The notes under the pieces were generated by a model. That model ran no database searches. It was not told the DNA's origin and saw only the letters and a list, made by a program, of their open reading frames with translations. Positions 32,824-42,514 of a stretch of 64,000 nucleotides of DNA are shown in pieces. Each line of letters opens with the position of its first letter. The stretch's first letter is position 1. The position numbers and the translations under genes are program-made. The stretch is from Pseudomonas alkylphenolica. GTDB taxonomy: Bacteria; Pseudomonadota; Gammaproteobacteria; Pseudomonadales; Pseudomonadaceae. The DNA lies in contig NZ_JADUCM010000001.1 in assembly GCF_016009175.1 (NCBI RefSeq), positions 434,001-498,000 of the forward strand, read 5' to 3'.

Positions 32824-35800
32824 TTAGTTGTCGTAGCCCAGGTTAGGCGCCAGCCAACGTTCACTCACGCTCAGGTCCTGGCCTTTTCGTGCGGTGTAGC
32901 TCTGCACCTGGTCCTTGTCGATCTTGCCCACGGCAAAGTACTGCGCTTGCGGGTGCGCGAAGTACCAGCCGCTGACAGCCGCCGCCGGGAACATGGCGAA
33001 GTGCTCGGTGAGGAACACACCACTTGGGCCGGTTTCGCCAATGGCGGTGCCATCGAGCAGGCGGAACAGGGTTTCCTTCTCGGTATGGTCCGGGCAGGCC
33101 GGGTAGCCCGGGGCAGGGCGGATACCCGAGTACTGTTCCTTGATCAGTGCCTCGTTGTCCAGGTGCTCGTCCTTGGCGTAACCCCAGTAGTCTTTACGCA
33201 CCTGTTCGTGCAGCCACTCGGCGCAGGCTTCGGCCAGGCGGTCGGCCAGGGCCTTGACCATGATCGAGTTGTAGTCGTCGCCCTTGTCCTGGTAGGCCTT
33301 GGCCACTTCTTCGGCGCCGATGCCGGCGGTGGTGATGAAGCCACCCACGTAGTCGGTGATACCGGTGTCCTTCGGCGCGACAAAGTCGGCCAGGGAGAAG
33401 TTCGGCTTGTTGTCCGGCTTGATGGTCTGCTGGCGCAGGTGATGCAGCTGCGCCAATGGCTGGCCATCTTCGCCATAGACTTCGATGTCGTCATGGTTGA
33501 CCTGGTTGGCTGGCCAGAAGCCGAATACTGCGCGTGCGCTGATAAGCTTCTCGTCGATCAGCTTGGCGAGCATGTCCTGGGCATCCTTGAACAGCGCAGT
33601 GGCCGCTTCGCCAACCACTTCGTCGGTGAGGATGCGCGGGTATTTGCCGGCCAGGTCCCAGGAAATGAAGAACGGCGTCCAGTCGATGTATTCGGCCAGC
33701 ACCTTGAGGTCAATGTTCTCCAGCACCTTGACCCCGGTGAAGGTCGGTACTGCAGGCTGGTAACCGGCCCAGTCATATTTCGGCTTGGCCGCAATCGACT
33801 GCTCGTAGCTCAGGCGCTCGGTGCGCGCGCTGCGGTTGGCGGTGCGCTCGCGAACTTCGACGTAGTCCAGGCGGGTTTTCTCGACAAAGCCCGGCTTGAG
33901 TTCCTTGGACAGCAACTGCGTAGCCACGCCGACAGCGCGCGAGGCATCAGTAACGTAGACCACGGCATCGTTGCTGTACTTGGGCTCGATCTTCACAGCC
34001 GTGTGTGCCTTGGAGGTGGTCGCACCGCCAATCATCAGCGGCAGGTGGAAGTCCTGGCGCTGCATCTCGCGGGCGACATGGACCATCTCGTCCAGCGACG
34101 GGGTGATCAGGCCGGAGAGGCCGATGATGTCGCATTTCTGTTCGCGGGCCGTCTGCAGGATCTTCTCGGCCGGGACCATCACGCCCAGGTCGACGATGTC
34201 GTAACCGTTACAGCCAAGCACCACGCCGACAATGTTCTTGCCGATGTCGTGCACGTCACCCTTGACCGTGGCCATGAGGATCTTGCCCTTGGCTTCCGGT
34301 TTGTCGCCTTTTTCCGCTTCGATGAACGGGATCAGGTGCGCCACGGCCTGTTTCATGACTCGGGCCGACTTCACCACTTGCGGCAGGAACATCTTGCCGG
34401 CGCCGAACAGGTCGCCGACCACGTTCATGCCGCTCATCAGCGGGCCTTCGATGACCTCGATCGGACGCGCACATTGCTGGCGGCACTCTTCGGTGTCTTC
34501 GACGATAAAGGCGGTGATGCCTTTGACCAGCGCGTGTTCCAGGCGCTTGCCGACCGGCAGCGAACGCCACTCTTCGTTTTCGACTTCCTTGACTGCGCCG
34601 CCGCCTTTGTAGTCGTCGGCGATCGCCAGCAGGGCGTCGGTGCCTTCCGGGGTGCGGTTGAGCACCACGTCTTCGACCCGCTCGCGCAGTGCCGGCGGGA
34701 TCTCGTCGTAGATCTCCAGCTGGCCGGCGTTGACGATACCCATGGTCAGGCCATTCTGGATCGCGTGGTAGAGGAACACCGAGTGGATCGCCTCGCGCAC
34801 CGGGTTGTTGCCACGGAACGAGAACGACACGTTCGAAACCCCACCCGAGCTCAGCGCGTAGGGCAGGTGATCGCGGATGTAGGCGCAGGCTTCGATGAAG
34901 TCGACGGCGTAGTTGTTGTGTTCTTCGATGCCGGTGGCAACGGCGAAGATGTTCGGGTCGAAGATGATGTCTTCCGGCGGGAAGCCCACTTCGTTGACCA
35001 GGATGTCGTAGCTGCGCTGGCAGATTTCACGTTTGCGCGCGGCGGTATCGGCCTGGCCGACCTCGTCAAAGGCCATCACCACCACCGCAGCGCCGTAGCG
35101 CTTGCACAGTTTGGCGTGATGCTTGAAGGCGTCTACGCCTTCCTTCATCGAGATCGAGTTGACGATGCCCTTGCCCTGGATGCACTTCAGGCCCGCTTCA
35201 ATGACTTCCCACTTGGAGGAGTCGATCATGATCGGTACCCGGGAAATGTCGGGCTCACCGGCGATCAGGTTGAGGAACTTGACCATGGCCGCCTGGGAGT
35301 CGAGCATCCCTTCGTCCATGTTGATGTCGATCACCTGGGCGCCGGCTTCGACCTGCTGCAGGGCGACTTCCAGGGCCTCGGTGTAGTTCTCTTCGCGGAT
35401 CAGCCGGGCGAACTTGGCGGAACCGGTAATGTTGGTCCGCTCGCCAACGTTGACGAACAGCGAGTTGCGATCGATGGTGAACGGCTCAAGGCCCGACAGG
35501 CGGCAGGCTTTGGGAATGTCCGGGATCGGCCGCGGTGCGTACTTGGCGACCGCTTCGGCAATCGCCTGGATATGCCCGGGGGTGGTACCGCAGCAACCAC
35601 CGATGATGTTGAGAAAACCGCTGGCGGCAAACTCTCCAACCACCACCGCCATCTCGGCCGGGGTTTCGTCGTACTCGCCAAAGGCGTTCGGCAAGCCGGC
35701 GTTCGGGTGCGCCGACACATGGGTGCCGGCCTTGGTCGACAGTTCTTCCAGGTACGGGCGCAGGTCCTTGGCGCCAAGGGCGCAGTTAAGGCCTACCGAA

Positions 35801-36531
35801 ATCGGGTTGGCGTGACGCACCGAGTTCCAGAACGCTTCGGTGGTCTGCCCGGACAGGGTACGGCCGGAGGCGTCAGTAATGGTCCCGGAAATCATGATCG
35901 GCAGTTCAAGGCCGTCCTCTTCGAACACCTGCTGCACGGCGAAGATTGCTGCCTTGGCGTTGAGGGTGTCGAAGATGGTTTCGATCAGGATCAGGTCGGC
36001 GCCACCTTCGATCAGGCCGCGGGTCGCTTCGATGTAGTTCTCGACCAGCAGGTCGAAGGTAACGTTGCGATAGCCCGGGTCGTTGACGTCCGGAGAAATC
36101 GAACAGGTGCGGCTGGTAGGGCCGAGCACGCCGGCAACGAAACGGGGTTTGTCCGGGGTCTCGAGGGTCTTGGCGTCGGCCACCTGACGGGCGATGCGCG
36201 CACCTTCAACGTTCAGCTCATACACCAGCGATTCCATGCCGTAGTCGGCCTGGGAAATCTGGGTGGCGTTGAAGGTGTTGGTTTCAAGAATGTCGGCCCC
36301 TGCATCCAGGTAGGCCTTCTCGATGGCGGCGATGACATCCGGGCGCGAGAGCAGCAACAGGTCGTTGTTGCCTTTGACGTCGCTTGGCCAATCGGCGAAG
36401 CGCGTGCCACGATAGTCGTGTTCCTCAAGGCGGTAGCTTTGGATCATAGTACCCATGCCGCCATCGAGAATCAGAATGCGCTCTTTGAGTGCTTGCTGAA
36501 GTGCTTGGAAACGAGCGCTGCGGTCAGACAT
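32824..36531 (-). CDS. metH: Cobalamin-dependent methionine synthase
   Basis: A 1235-residue full-length MetH. Order: homocysteine domain (about 1-330) with zinc Cys in LNCALG and [11 protein letters not shown]; methyl-tetrahydrofolate domain (about 350-620, [15 protein letters not shown]); B12 cap and Rossmann domains (about 650-900) with the cobalt-ligand motif DVHDIGKN; and the C-terminal reactivation domain (about 910-1235) with [15 protein letters not shown] for SAM binding. It transfers the methyl group from methyl-THF to homocysteine. Start at 36531 ([28 protein letters not shown]); an upstream extension lacks homology. A MetR-type operator lies about 80 bases upstream. No cobalamin riboswitch was seen in the leader. 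Confidence 0.97.
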   Translation of the reverse strand: MSDRSARFQALQQALKERILILDGGMGTMIQSYRLEEHDYRGTRFADWPSDVKGNNDLLLLSRPDVIAAIEKAYLDAGADILETNTFNATQISQADYGMESLVYELNVEGARIARQVADAKTLETPDKPRFVAGVLGPTSRTCSISPDVNDPGYRNVTFDLLVENYIEATRGLIEGGADLILIETIFDTLNAKAAIFAVQQVFEEDGLELPIMISGTITDASGRTLSGQTTEAFWNSVRHANPISVGLNCALGAKDLRPYLEELSTKAGTHVSAHPNAGLPNAFGEYDETPAEMAVVVGEFAASGFLNIIGGCCGTTPGHIQAIAEAVAKYAPRPIPDIPKACRLSGLEPFTIDRNSLFVNVGERTNITGSAKFARLIREENYTEALEVALQQVEAGAQVIDINMDEGMLDSQAAMVKFLNLIAGEPDISRVPIMIDSSKWEVIEAGLKCIQGKGIVNSISMKEGVDAFKHHAKLCKRYGAAVVVMAFDEVGQADTAARKREICQRSYDILVNEVGFPPEDIIFDPNIFAVATGIEEHNNYAVDFIEACAYIRDHLPYALSSGGVSNVSFSFRGNNPVREAIHSVFLYHAIQNGLTMGIVNAGQLEIYDEIPPALRERVEDVVLNRTPEGTDALLAIADDYKGGGAVKEVENEEWRSLPVGKRLEHALVKGITAFIVEDTEECRQQCARPIEVIEGPLMSGMNVVGDLFGAGKMFLPQVVKSARVMKQAVAHLIPFIEAEKGDKPEAKGKILMATVKGDVHDIGKNIVGVVLGCNGYDIVDLGVMVPAEKILQTAREQKCDIIGLSGLITPSLDEMVHVAREMQRQDFHLPLMIGGATTSKAHTAVKIEPKYSNDAVVYVTDASRAVGVATQLLSKELKPGFVEKTRLDYVEVRERTANRSARTERLSYEQSIAAKPKYDWAGYQPAVPTFTGVKVLENIDLKVLAEYIDWTPFFISWDLAGKYPRILTDEVVGEAATALFKDAQDMLAKLIDEKLISARAVFGFWPANQVNHDDIEVYGEDGQPLAQLHHLRQQTIKPDNKPNFSLADFVAPKDTGITDYVGGFITTAGIGAEEVAKAYQDKGDDYNSIMVKALADRLAEACAEWLHEQVRKDYWGYAKDEHLDNEALIKEQYSGIRPAPGYPACPDHTEKETLFRLLDGTAIGETGPSGVFLTEHFAMFPAAAVSGWYFAHPQAQYFAVGKIDKDQVQSYTARKGQDLSVSERWLAPNLGYDN

Positions 36532-36609
36532 AGGACTACCTGGTCGGGCGAAAACAAAAGGTGCGGAATAATAACAAAGCTGCGCGGTTTTTAGACGTGT
36601 CATGCATTT

Positions 36610-36628
36610 ACATGAATTTCATTCATGT
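36610..36628. promoter_or_regulatory. MetR-type operator upstream of metH
   Basis: ACATGAAT-TTC-ATTCATGT, a perfect 8-bp inverted repeat that contains TGAATTTCATTCA, an exact fit to the MetR consensus TGAA-N5-TTCA. It sits about 80 bases upstream of the metH ATG and 60 bases before the divergent cti gene. MetR is the homocysteine-responsive LysR activator of metH in enterobacteria. Confidence 0.65.
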
Positions 36629-36687
36629 TGGAGCACCGCCAGCACCGGTAGAATCGTGAAGCTTTCAATACCCAGGACAACAGGCAC

Positions 36688-38988
36688 ATGGTGCATCGCT
36701 TACTTGCCGGCGCTTTCGCTCTGCTCATCAGCAGCGTGGCGTGGGGGCAAGCTCCTCAATCCAGCCCGGCTATTTCCTATACCCGGGACATCCAACCGAT
36801 CTTTACCGAGAAGTGCGTGGCCTGCCACGCCTGCAACGACGCGGCCTGCCAGCTGAACCTGGGCAGTGCCGAGGGCGCCTCGCGTGGGGCTTCCAAAGTG
36901 CCGGTGTACCAAGGGGACCGCAGCACGGCGGTGGCGCCGACGCGCTTGTTCTACGACGCGCAAAGTACCGAGGCCTGGCAACGCAAGGGCTTCTACTCGG
37001 TGCTCGACAACCAGGGCAGCCAGGCGGCGCTGATGGCGCGCATGCTCGAGCTGGGCCACAAAACCCCGCTGACGCCCAATGCCAAGCTGCCTGAAGAGAT
37101 CGTCCTGGGCCTGAACCGCAACAACATGTGCCCGCAACCGGGCGAATTCGACGCCTACGCCGGCGCCCACCCTAAAGAAGGTATGCCGCTGGCGGTCACC
37201 GGCCTGACCGACGCCCAGTACCAGACCCTGCAACGCTGGCTTGCGGCGGGTGCGCCGGTGGAGCACAACCCGATCCAGCCAAGCGCTACCGAGGCGGCAC
37301 AGATTGCCGACTGGGAAGCGCTGCTCAACCGCCCGGGCTCTACCGAAGCGCTGGTCGGACGCTGGCTCTACGAGCACCTGTTCCTGGCGCATATTCATTT
37401 TGTCGGCGGCGAGCAGGGGCACTTCTTCCAGTGGGTGCGTTCGCGCACGCCCAGCGGCCAGCCGATCGACCTGATCGCCACACGGCGCCCCAACGATCCC
37501 CCCGGCACCGACTTCTACTACCGCTTGATGCCGGTACAGGGCGTGATCGTGCATAAAACCCACATCACCTACCCGATGGGGCCGAACAAGCTCAAGCGCG
37601 TCAAGCAACTGTTCTACAGTGGCGACTGGCACGCCAACGCCTTGCCGGGCTATGGCCCGCGCCACCGCGCCAACCCCTTCGAAACCTTCGAAGCGATTCC
37701 GGCGGTGGCCCGCTATCAGTTCATGCTGGATAACGCCGAGTACTTCGTGCGCACCTTCATTCGCGGCCCGGTGTGCCGCGGTCAGATCGCCACCGACGTG
37801 ATCCGCGACAATTTCTGGGCGCTGTTCCAGGAGCCGGCTCACGACCGCTATGTCACCGATGCCGAATACCGCGGCCAGGCCACGCCGTTGCTGGCCATGC
37901 CGGGGCAGATCGACGATGTCGGCAGCATCCTGACCCTGTGGCATGCCTACCGCGACAAGCGTAACGACTACGAAAAACTGCGCCGTGATACCTACGCCGA
38001 CATGCCGCCACCGAGCTGGTCGACCTTGTGGGCGGGTAACGACAACGCGTTGCTGACGATCTTCCGCCACTTCGACAGCGCCTCGGTGACCAAGGGCCTG
38101 ATCGGCGACGTACCACTGACGATGTGGCTGTTCGACTACCCGCTGTTCGAGCGCACCTACTACCAGTTGGCGGTCAACTTCGACGTTTACGGCAACGTTT
38201 CGCACCAGGCCCAGACGCGCCTGTACTTCGACCTGATCCGCAACGGTGCCGAGGTCAACTTCCTGCGCCTGATGCCGGCCGATGCGCGCGGGGCGATCCT
38301 CAGCAACTGGTACCAGAACAGCGGCAAGGTGAAGATGTGGCTGGACTACGAGAAGATCGACACCGACACGCCGAGCGCACTCAAGCTCGACCCTGCCGAC
38401 CCCAAGCGTGATTTCGGCCTCAAGCTGATCCAGCGTACCGGCAGCCTCAATGCGGCGCCCGACCCGATTAACCGCTGCCAGAACGCCTACTGCTCGCGCC
38501 CGGAAATGAACGAAGAGTTCCGTGACGTTGAACAGACCCTCAGCCGCCTGGTATCGCGTCCGGCCGCCGGCCTGAAGGTGATCAACCAGTTGCCTGAGGC
38601 GACCATGCTGCGCATTGAAGGGCAGGGTGGCCAGCGTCAGGTCTACAGCCTGCTGCACAACCGCGCGCACAGCAACGTGGCCTTCATGCTGGGCGAGGCC
38701 TATCGCTACCAGCCGGGTCTGGACACCCTGACCCTGGTGCCAGGGGTGCTGAGCAGCTACCCGAACTTCATGTTCAACGTGCCGGCCAAAGATGTGCCCG
38801 AGTTCGTCGAGGACCTTGAAGCGGCCCGTGACGACACCGCCAGGTTCGAGCGCGTGGTCATGCGCTGGGGCGTGCGTCGCAGCCATCCGCAGTTCTGGCA
38901 GTACTTCCACGACCTGAACAGCTACATCAAGGAAACCGATGCGGTTGAGGCCGGCGTACTCGACATGAACCGCTACGAAAACCTCTGA
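36688..38988 (+). CDS. cti: Fatty acid cis/trans isomerase
   Basis: A 766-residue Cti. A cleavable signal peptide (1-21, LISSVAWGQA) directs it to the periplasm. A cytochrome-c-type heme site CVACH lies at about residues 44-48, followed by CNDAACQLNLGS. The length is normal for the family. Cti converts cis to trans unsaturated fatty acids of membrane phospholipids as a rapid response to solvents, heat and salt, a trait typical of P. putida. It is divergent from metH. A hairpin follows it. Confidence 0.95.
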   Translation: MVHRLLAGAFALLISSVAWGQAPQSSPAISYTRDIQPIFTEKCVACHACNDAACQLNLGSAEGASRGASKVPVYQGDRSTAVAPTRLFYDAQSTEAWQRKGFYSVLDNQGSQAALMARMLELGHKTPLTPNAKLPEEIVLGLNRNNMCPQPGEFDAYAGAHPKEGMPLAVTGLTDAQYQTLQRWLAAGAPVEHNPIQPSATEAAQIADWEALLNRPGSTEALVGRWLYEHLFLAHIHFVGGEQGHFFQWVRSRTPSGQPIDLIATRRPNDPPGTDFYYRLMPVQGVIVHKTHITYPMGPNKLKRVKQLFYSGDWHANALPGYGPRHRANPFETFEAIPAVARYQFMLDNAEYFVRTFIRGPVCRGQIATDVIRDNFWALFQEPAHDRYVTDAEYRGQATPLLAMPGQIDDVGSILTLWHAYRDKRNDYEKLRRDTYADMPPPSWSTLWAGNDNALLTIFRHFDSASVTKGLIGDVPLTMWLFDYPLFERTYYQLAVNFDVYGNVSHQAQTRLYFDLIRNGAEVNFLRLMPADARGAILSNWYQNSGKVKMWLDYEKIDTDTPSALKLDPADPKRDFGLKLIQRTGSLNAAPDPINRCQNAYCSRPEMNEEFRDVEQTLSRLVSRPAAGLKVINQLPEATMLRIEGQGGQRQVYSLLHNRAHSNVAFMLGEAYRYQPGLDTLTLVPGVLSSYPNFMFNVPAKDVPEFVEDLEAARDDTARFERVVMRWGVRRSHPQFWQYFHDLNSYIKETDAVEAGVLDMNRYENL

Positions 38989-38996
38989 CCATGACC

Positions 38997-39025
38997 GCCG
39001 GGAAGGTCATCTGACCTTTCCCGGC
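38997..39025 (+). terminator. Hairpin downstream of cti
   Basis: GCCGGGAAGGTCA and TGACCTTTCCCGGC pair over 13 bp with one bulged base and a 2-base loop, 9 bases after the cti stop. No T run follows. Confidence 0.6.
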
Positions 39026-39098
39026 AACCTGCGGTCCCATCGTTGAGCTGCCCCGGTTCCGGCCGGGGCTCGAGTGGGATTGACCAGCAGGTATCCGG

Positions 39099-40133
39099 AT
39101 GTTGTATTCGCTTCAGGCACTACGGGCGCTCGCCGCCTGGGTGGTGGTCTGCCATCACTTCATGCAGATTTTCTTCGATTTTCACGCCAGCGGCCCGGTC
39201 GGCCGTTTTCTCGTTGAACGGGGGGCGGTGGGGGTCGATGTGTTCTTCGTCATCAGCGGCCTGGTGATCTACCTGTCGACCCGCGACAAGGACATTGCCC
39301 CGCGCCGCTTTCTGCTCAACCGCGCCTTGCGCATCGTTCCTGCCTATTGGTTCTACACCGCCCTGATGGGTTTGCTGCTGCTGACGGCCCGTCAATGGAT
39401 GCCACACCAGGCGATCGAGCTGGAGCATTTTCTGTTGTCGTTGCTGTTCATTCCGGCCGAAAACCCCGGTGGTTATGGGCAGTATCCGACGCTTAACGTC
39501 GGCTGGACCCTGAACTACGAGATGTTCTTCTACCTGCTGTTTTCCCTGGTGTTCCTGGTGCGCCAGCAACGTCAGGTGCTGTTGGTCACCGGTTTGTTGC
39601 TGATCGTCAGCGAGGTGTTTACCCGCGCCGGCTTGCTTGATCACTTCTATCGAAACAACATCGTCTACGAATTTCTCCTCGGTATCGGCATTGGTGTGCT
39701 TTATCGCCAGGGCTGGATTGCCAAGAGCCTGTGGCTGCCGTTGGCCATGCTGGTAGCGGCGGCGCTGGCAATTCACTATCTGGATGCCTCCCGGCGTTTG
39801 CTGCACTGGGGCGTGCCCAGTGCCCTGATCGTGCTGGCCTGTGTGTCGCTGGAGCGCTACTTCAGCGGCAACCGCGTGCTCAAGGCGCTGGGGGATTGCT
39901 CGTATTCGGTGTACCTGGTGCATGTGCTGGTGCTGTATGGCGGCTGGTTTGCCAGCGAGCGCTTCCACCTGAGCCCGTACGCGGTGTTTGCCGGCTGTAT
40001 TCCGTTGATTGCGGCGTTATCCTGGGTCAGCTACCGGTTGCTGGAAAAACGGCTGTACCAGTGCTTGAGTGGCTGGTTGGCAGCGCCGGCAGGCACGCCG
40101 GCAGTCGTTCCTCTTTCCCGACAGAATTACTAG
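39099..40133 (+). CDS. Acyltransferase 3 family membrane protein
   Basis: A 344-residue integral membrane acyltransferase with about ten helices. Family signatures are LRALAAWVVVCHHF at the start (catalytic His region), VGVDVFFVISGLVIY, RFLLNRALRIVPAYWFYT (R..R.YW), and NVGWTLNYEMFFYLLFSLVF. Such enzymes O-acylate cell-surface polysaccharides or lipids. It lies between cti and nfuA, transcribed in the same direction. The substrate is unknown. Confidence 0.92.
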   Translation: MLYSLQALRALAAWVVVCHHFMQIFFDFHASGPVGRFLVERGAVGVDVFFVISGLVIYLSTRDKDIAPRRFLLNRALRIVPAYWFYTALMGLLLLTARQWMPHQAIELEHFLLSLLFIPAENPGGYGQYPTLNVGWTLNYEMFFYLLFSLVFLVRQQRQVLLVTGLLLIVSEVFTRAGLLDHFYRNNIVYEFLLGIGIGVLYRQGWIAKSLWLPLAMLVAAALAIHYLDASRRLLHWGVPSALIVLACVSLERYFSGNRVLKALGDCSYSVYLVHVLVLYGGWFASERFHLSPYAVFAGCIPLIAALSWVSYRLLEKRLYQCLSGWLAAPAGTPAVVPLSRQNY

Positions 40134-40181
40134 GACTTTGTTCGGCGGCCAGGTTGGCGTAAACTGCCGGCAAGTCTGTGA

Positions 40182-40775
<594 letters not shown>

Positions 40776-40814
40776 GGTCTAACCCGGCGTACCGGGCTAG
40801 CTGTAGTTGCAATC

Positions 40815-40840
40815 AAACGCCGCGATTATCGCGGCGTTTT
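40815..40840. terminator. Bidirectional terminator of nfuA, containing the stop codon of the opposite gene
   Basis: Stem AAACGCCGCG / CGCGGCGTTT with loop ATTAT, followed by TTTTG on the plus strand. The minus-strand TAA stop of the AI-2E permease gene lies in the loop region at 40826-40828, so its last codons form one arm of the hairpin. Confidence 0.9.
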
Positions 40841-41917
40841 GTCGTCTGCCAGCGGTTGCGCAACCCAGGACATGAACAGTTTATAGCCCACAGCCAGCAG
40901 CACTGGCCCGATGAACAGGCCGATGATGCCGTTGGTCAACATGCCGCCCAAGGCGCCAATCAGAATCACCGGCATTGGCACAGACACGCCACGACCCAGC
41001 AGCAGCGGCTTGAGCACGTTGTCGGAAAGCCCGGCAAGCATGGTCCAGATGGCGAAGATGATGGTGCTGGCACTCACACCGTCTGTGGCAAACACATAGA
41101 TCACCACCGGCAGTGTGAGCAACAGAATGGGCAGCTGGGTGATTCCCAGCAGCAACACCAGCAGGGCCAGAATACCAGCACCGGGCACTCCCATCACCAC
41201 CAGGCCAATGCCCACCAGCAGCATCTGGATGAAGGCGATGCCAACCACACCCTGAGCCACGGCACGGATGGTCGCGGTGCACAGCTCAGCCAGTTGCGGA
41301 CCCCGCTCGGGGCCGGAAATGCGCGAGGCAATTGCTACACCCGTGCGATGGCCGATCTCGCCCTTGGCCATGATCAGGCCGCCGATAATCAACGCCAGGA
41401 TAAACACCAGAATGCCGGTACCAATGCCCGCCAGCTGAGTCAGCAAGGTTTTGCTGACTCCCTGCAAGTGCGGTGCAACCTGGGAAAATGCCCAGCTCAG
41501 GTCGGTACTGGCGTGTGACCAGATGCCGAACAACGGGCCGCCGATCAGTGGCCAGTCCTGTACGGCGGCCGGCGGTGGTGGAATCTCGATTGCCTGGTTC
41601 TCGAAGGTATGAATCCCCAGCTTGACCGAGTCGGCCACCGAGGCACCGAGCAGGCTCAACGGTCCGATCAGGCACGCCAGGCCCAGCAGCACCAGGATTA
41701 CCGCAGCCAGTCCCGGGCGGCCACCGAGCCAGCCACCCAGGCGCTGGTTCAACGGGTACAGGGTGATTGCCAGGATCACTGCCCAGAGCATCAGGCTGAG
41801 AAACGGCCGAAAGACCTCAAAGCAGAACATCACCAGCACCGCAATGAGTCCGGCGCGGATCAGCACATCGAGCAGTTCGCGGGTGCCACCCAGTTGAATG
41901 GGTCTGTGTTCGTTCAT
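40826..41917 (-). CDS. AI-2E family transporter (PerM/YdiK-like)
   Basis: A 363-residue polytopic protein of the AI-2E exporter superfamily. It has about seven to eight membrane helices, a central loop with a conserved region QLAGIGTGILVFILALIIGGLIMAKGE split by short gaps, and the family end LPILLLTLPVVIYVF and LGGMLTNGIIGLFIGPVLLAVGYKL. The start at 41917 (MNEHRPIQL) is used because the longer frame adds non-homologous Pro-rich residues. It lies 28 bases after pqiC in the same direction. The transported substrate is unknown. Confidence 0.9.
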   Translation of the reverse strand: MNEHRPIQLGGTRELLDVLIRAGLIAVLVMFCFEVFRPFLSLMLWAVILAITLYPLNQRLGGWLGGRPGLAAVILVLLGLACLIGPLSLLGASVADSVKLGIHTFENQAIEIPPPPAAVQDWPLIGGPLFGIWSHASTDLSWAFSQVAPHLQGVSKTLLTQLAGIGTGILVFILALIIGGLIMAKGEIGHRTGVAIASRISGPERGPQLAELCTATIRAVAQGVVGIAFIQMLLVGIGLVVMGVPGAGILALLVLLLGITQLPILLLTLPVVIYVFATDGVSASTIIFAIWTMLAGLSDNVLKPLLLGRGVSVPMPVILIGALGGMLTNGIIGLFIGPVLLAVGYKLFMSWVAQPLADDKTPR

Positions 41918-41945
41918 GACGACGAGCCCTCGTTCCTGGAGTTGT

Positions 41946-42497
41946 TCAGCGTGCGGCCGGGCAGGTGCTGGCACCGCTGCGGGCGGCCTGGGCAACCTGA
42001 TCGGTGAAGCGCTTGAGGTTTTGCTGGTGCGCCAGGACCAGCTCATCGACCGATGCCCCGGCCGGTGTCTGGATCACGCTCTGGCAAGTTAGCAGGGTGG
42101 CGTCGCTGCCGTTGCTGCCACGCAGGCGCCAGCGGGCATCGAGCAGGGCATATTGCCCCGGCACCGAGTCAAAGCGCTGCACATCCACGCGCAGGCCCAG
42201 GCGCGCGTGTTTGCTGGTGCCGGTGAACTGGTTGCTCAACGCGTTTTGCAACTCGTCGGCCAGGGTTGCCCCCCACCATTCGGTCTCCAGGATCGCCAGG
42301 CCGCTGTTGCCCTGGCGCACCACCACCTGGGCGCGGTCAACCTGCGGAGGAACGGTGACCTGTTCGAGCTGGATATCGACACCGTTGGCAGGGGCGGGCT
42401 GCTGCGGGATCAGCGTGTGGTAATGGATCGGGTCGCTACGGCAGGCCGCCAGCAGCAACGCCAGGCCCAACAGTGCGAATTTCGAGGCATGCGCCAT
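41946..42497 (-). CDS. pqiC: PqiC-type outer-membrane lipoprotein
   Basis: A 183-residue ABC-type auxiliary lipoprotein. Signal peptide with lipobox LLAAC (lipidated Cys near residue 19), then a domain with YHTLIPQQ, VTVPPQVDRAQVVVRQG, WWGATLADELQNALSNQF, typical of PqiC/YmbA. It is the outer-membrane end of the Pqi lipid-transport bridge. It follows pqiB by 17 bases. A longer start at 42518 is possible but would sit awkwardly before the signal peptide. Confidence 0.88.
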   Translation of the reverse strand: MAHASKFALLGLALLLAACRSDPIHYHTLIPQQPAPANGVDIQLEQVTVPPQVDRAQVVVRQGNSGLAILETEWWGATLADELQNALSNQFTGTSKHARLGLRVDVQRFDSVPGQYALLDARWRLRGSNGSDATLLTCQSVIQTPAGASVDELVLAHQQNLKRFTDQVAQAARSGASTCPAAR

Positions 42498-42514
42498 GGT
42501 GTGTGCTCCTGCGG

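Noticed and set aside
32947..36594. Very long plus-strand open frame opposite metH
   Set aside because: It is the antisense shadow of metH in GC-rich DNA; its translation has no recognised domain, while the minus strand is a complete MetH.
36532..36687. Cobalamin or SAM riboswitch in the metH leader
   Set aside because: The leader is only about 80 bases to the operator and contains no B12-box-like or SAM-aptamer-like pattern.
36700..38910. Long minus-strand open frame opposite cti
   Set aside because: Antisense shadow of a complete cti gene; no domain, no ribosome site.
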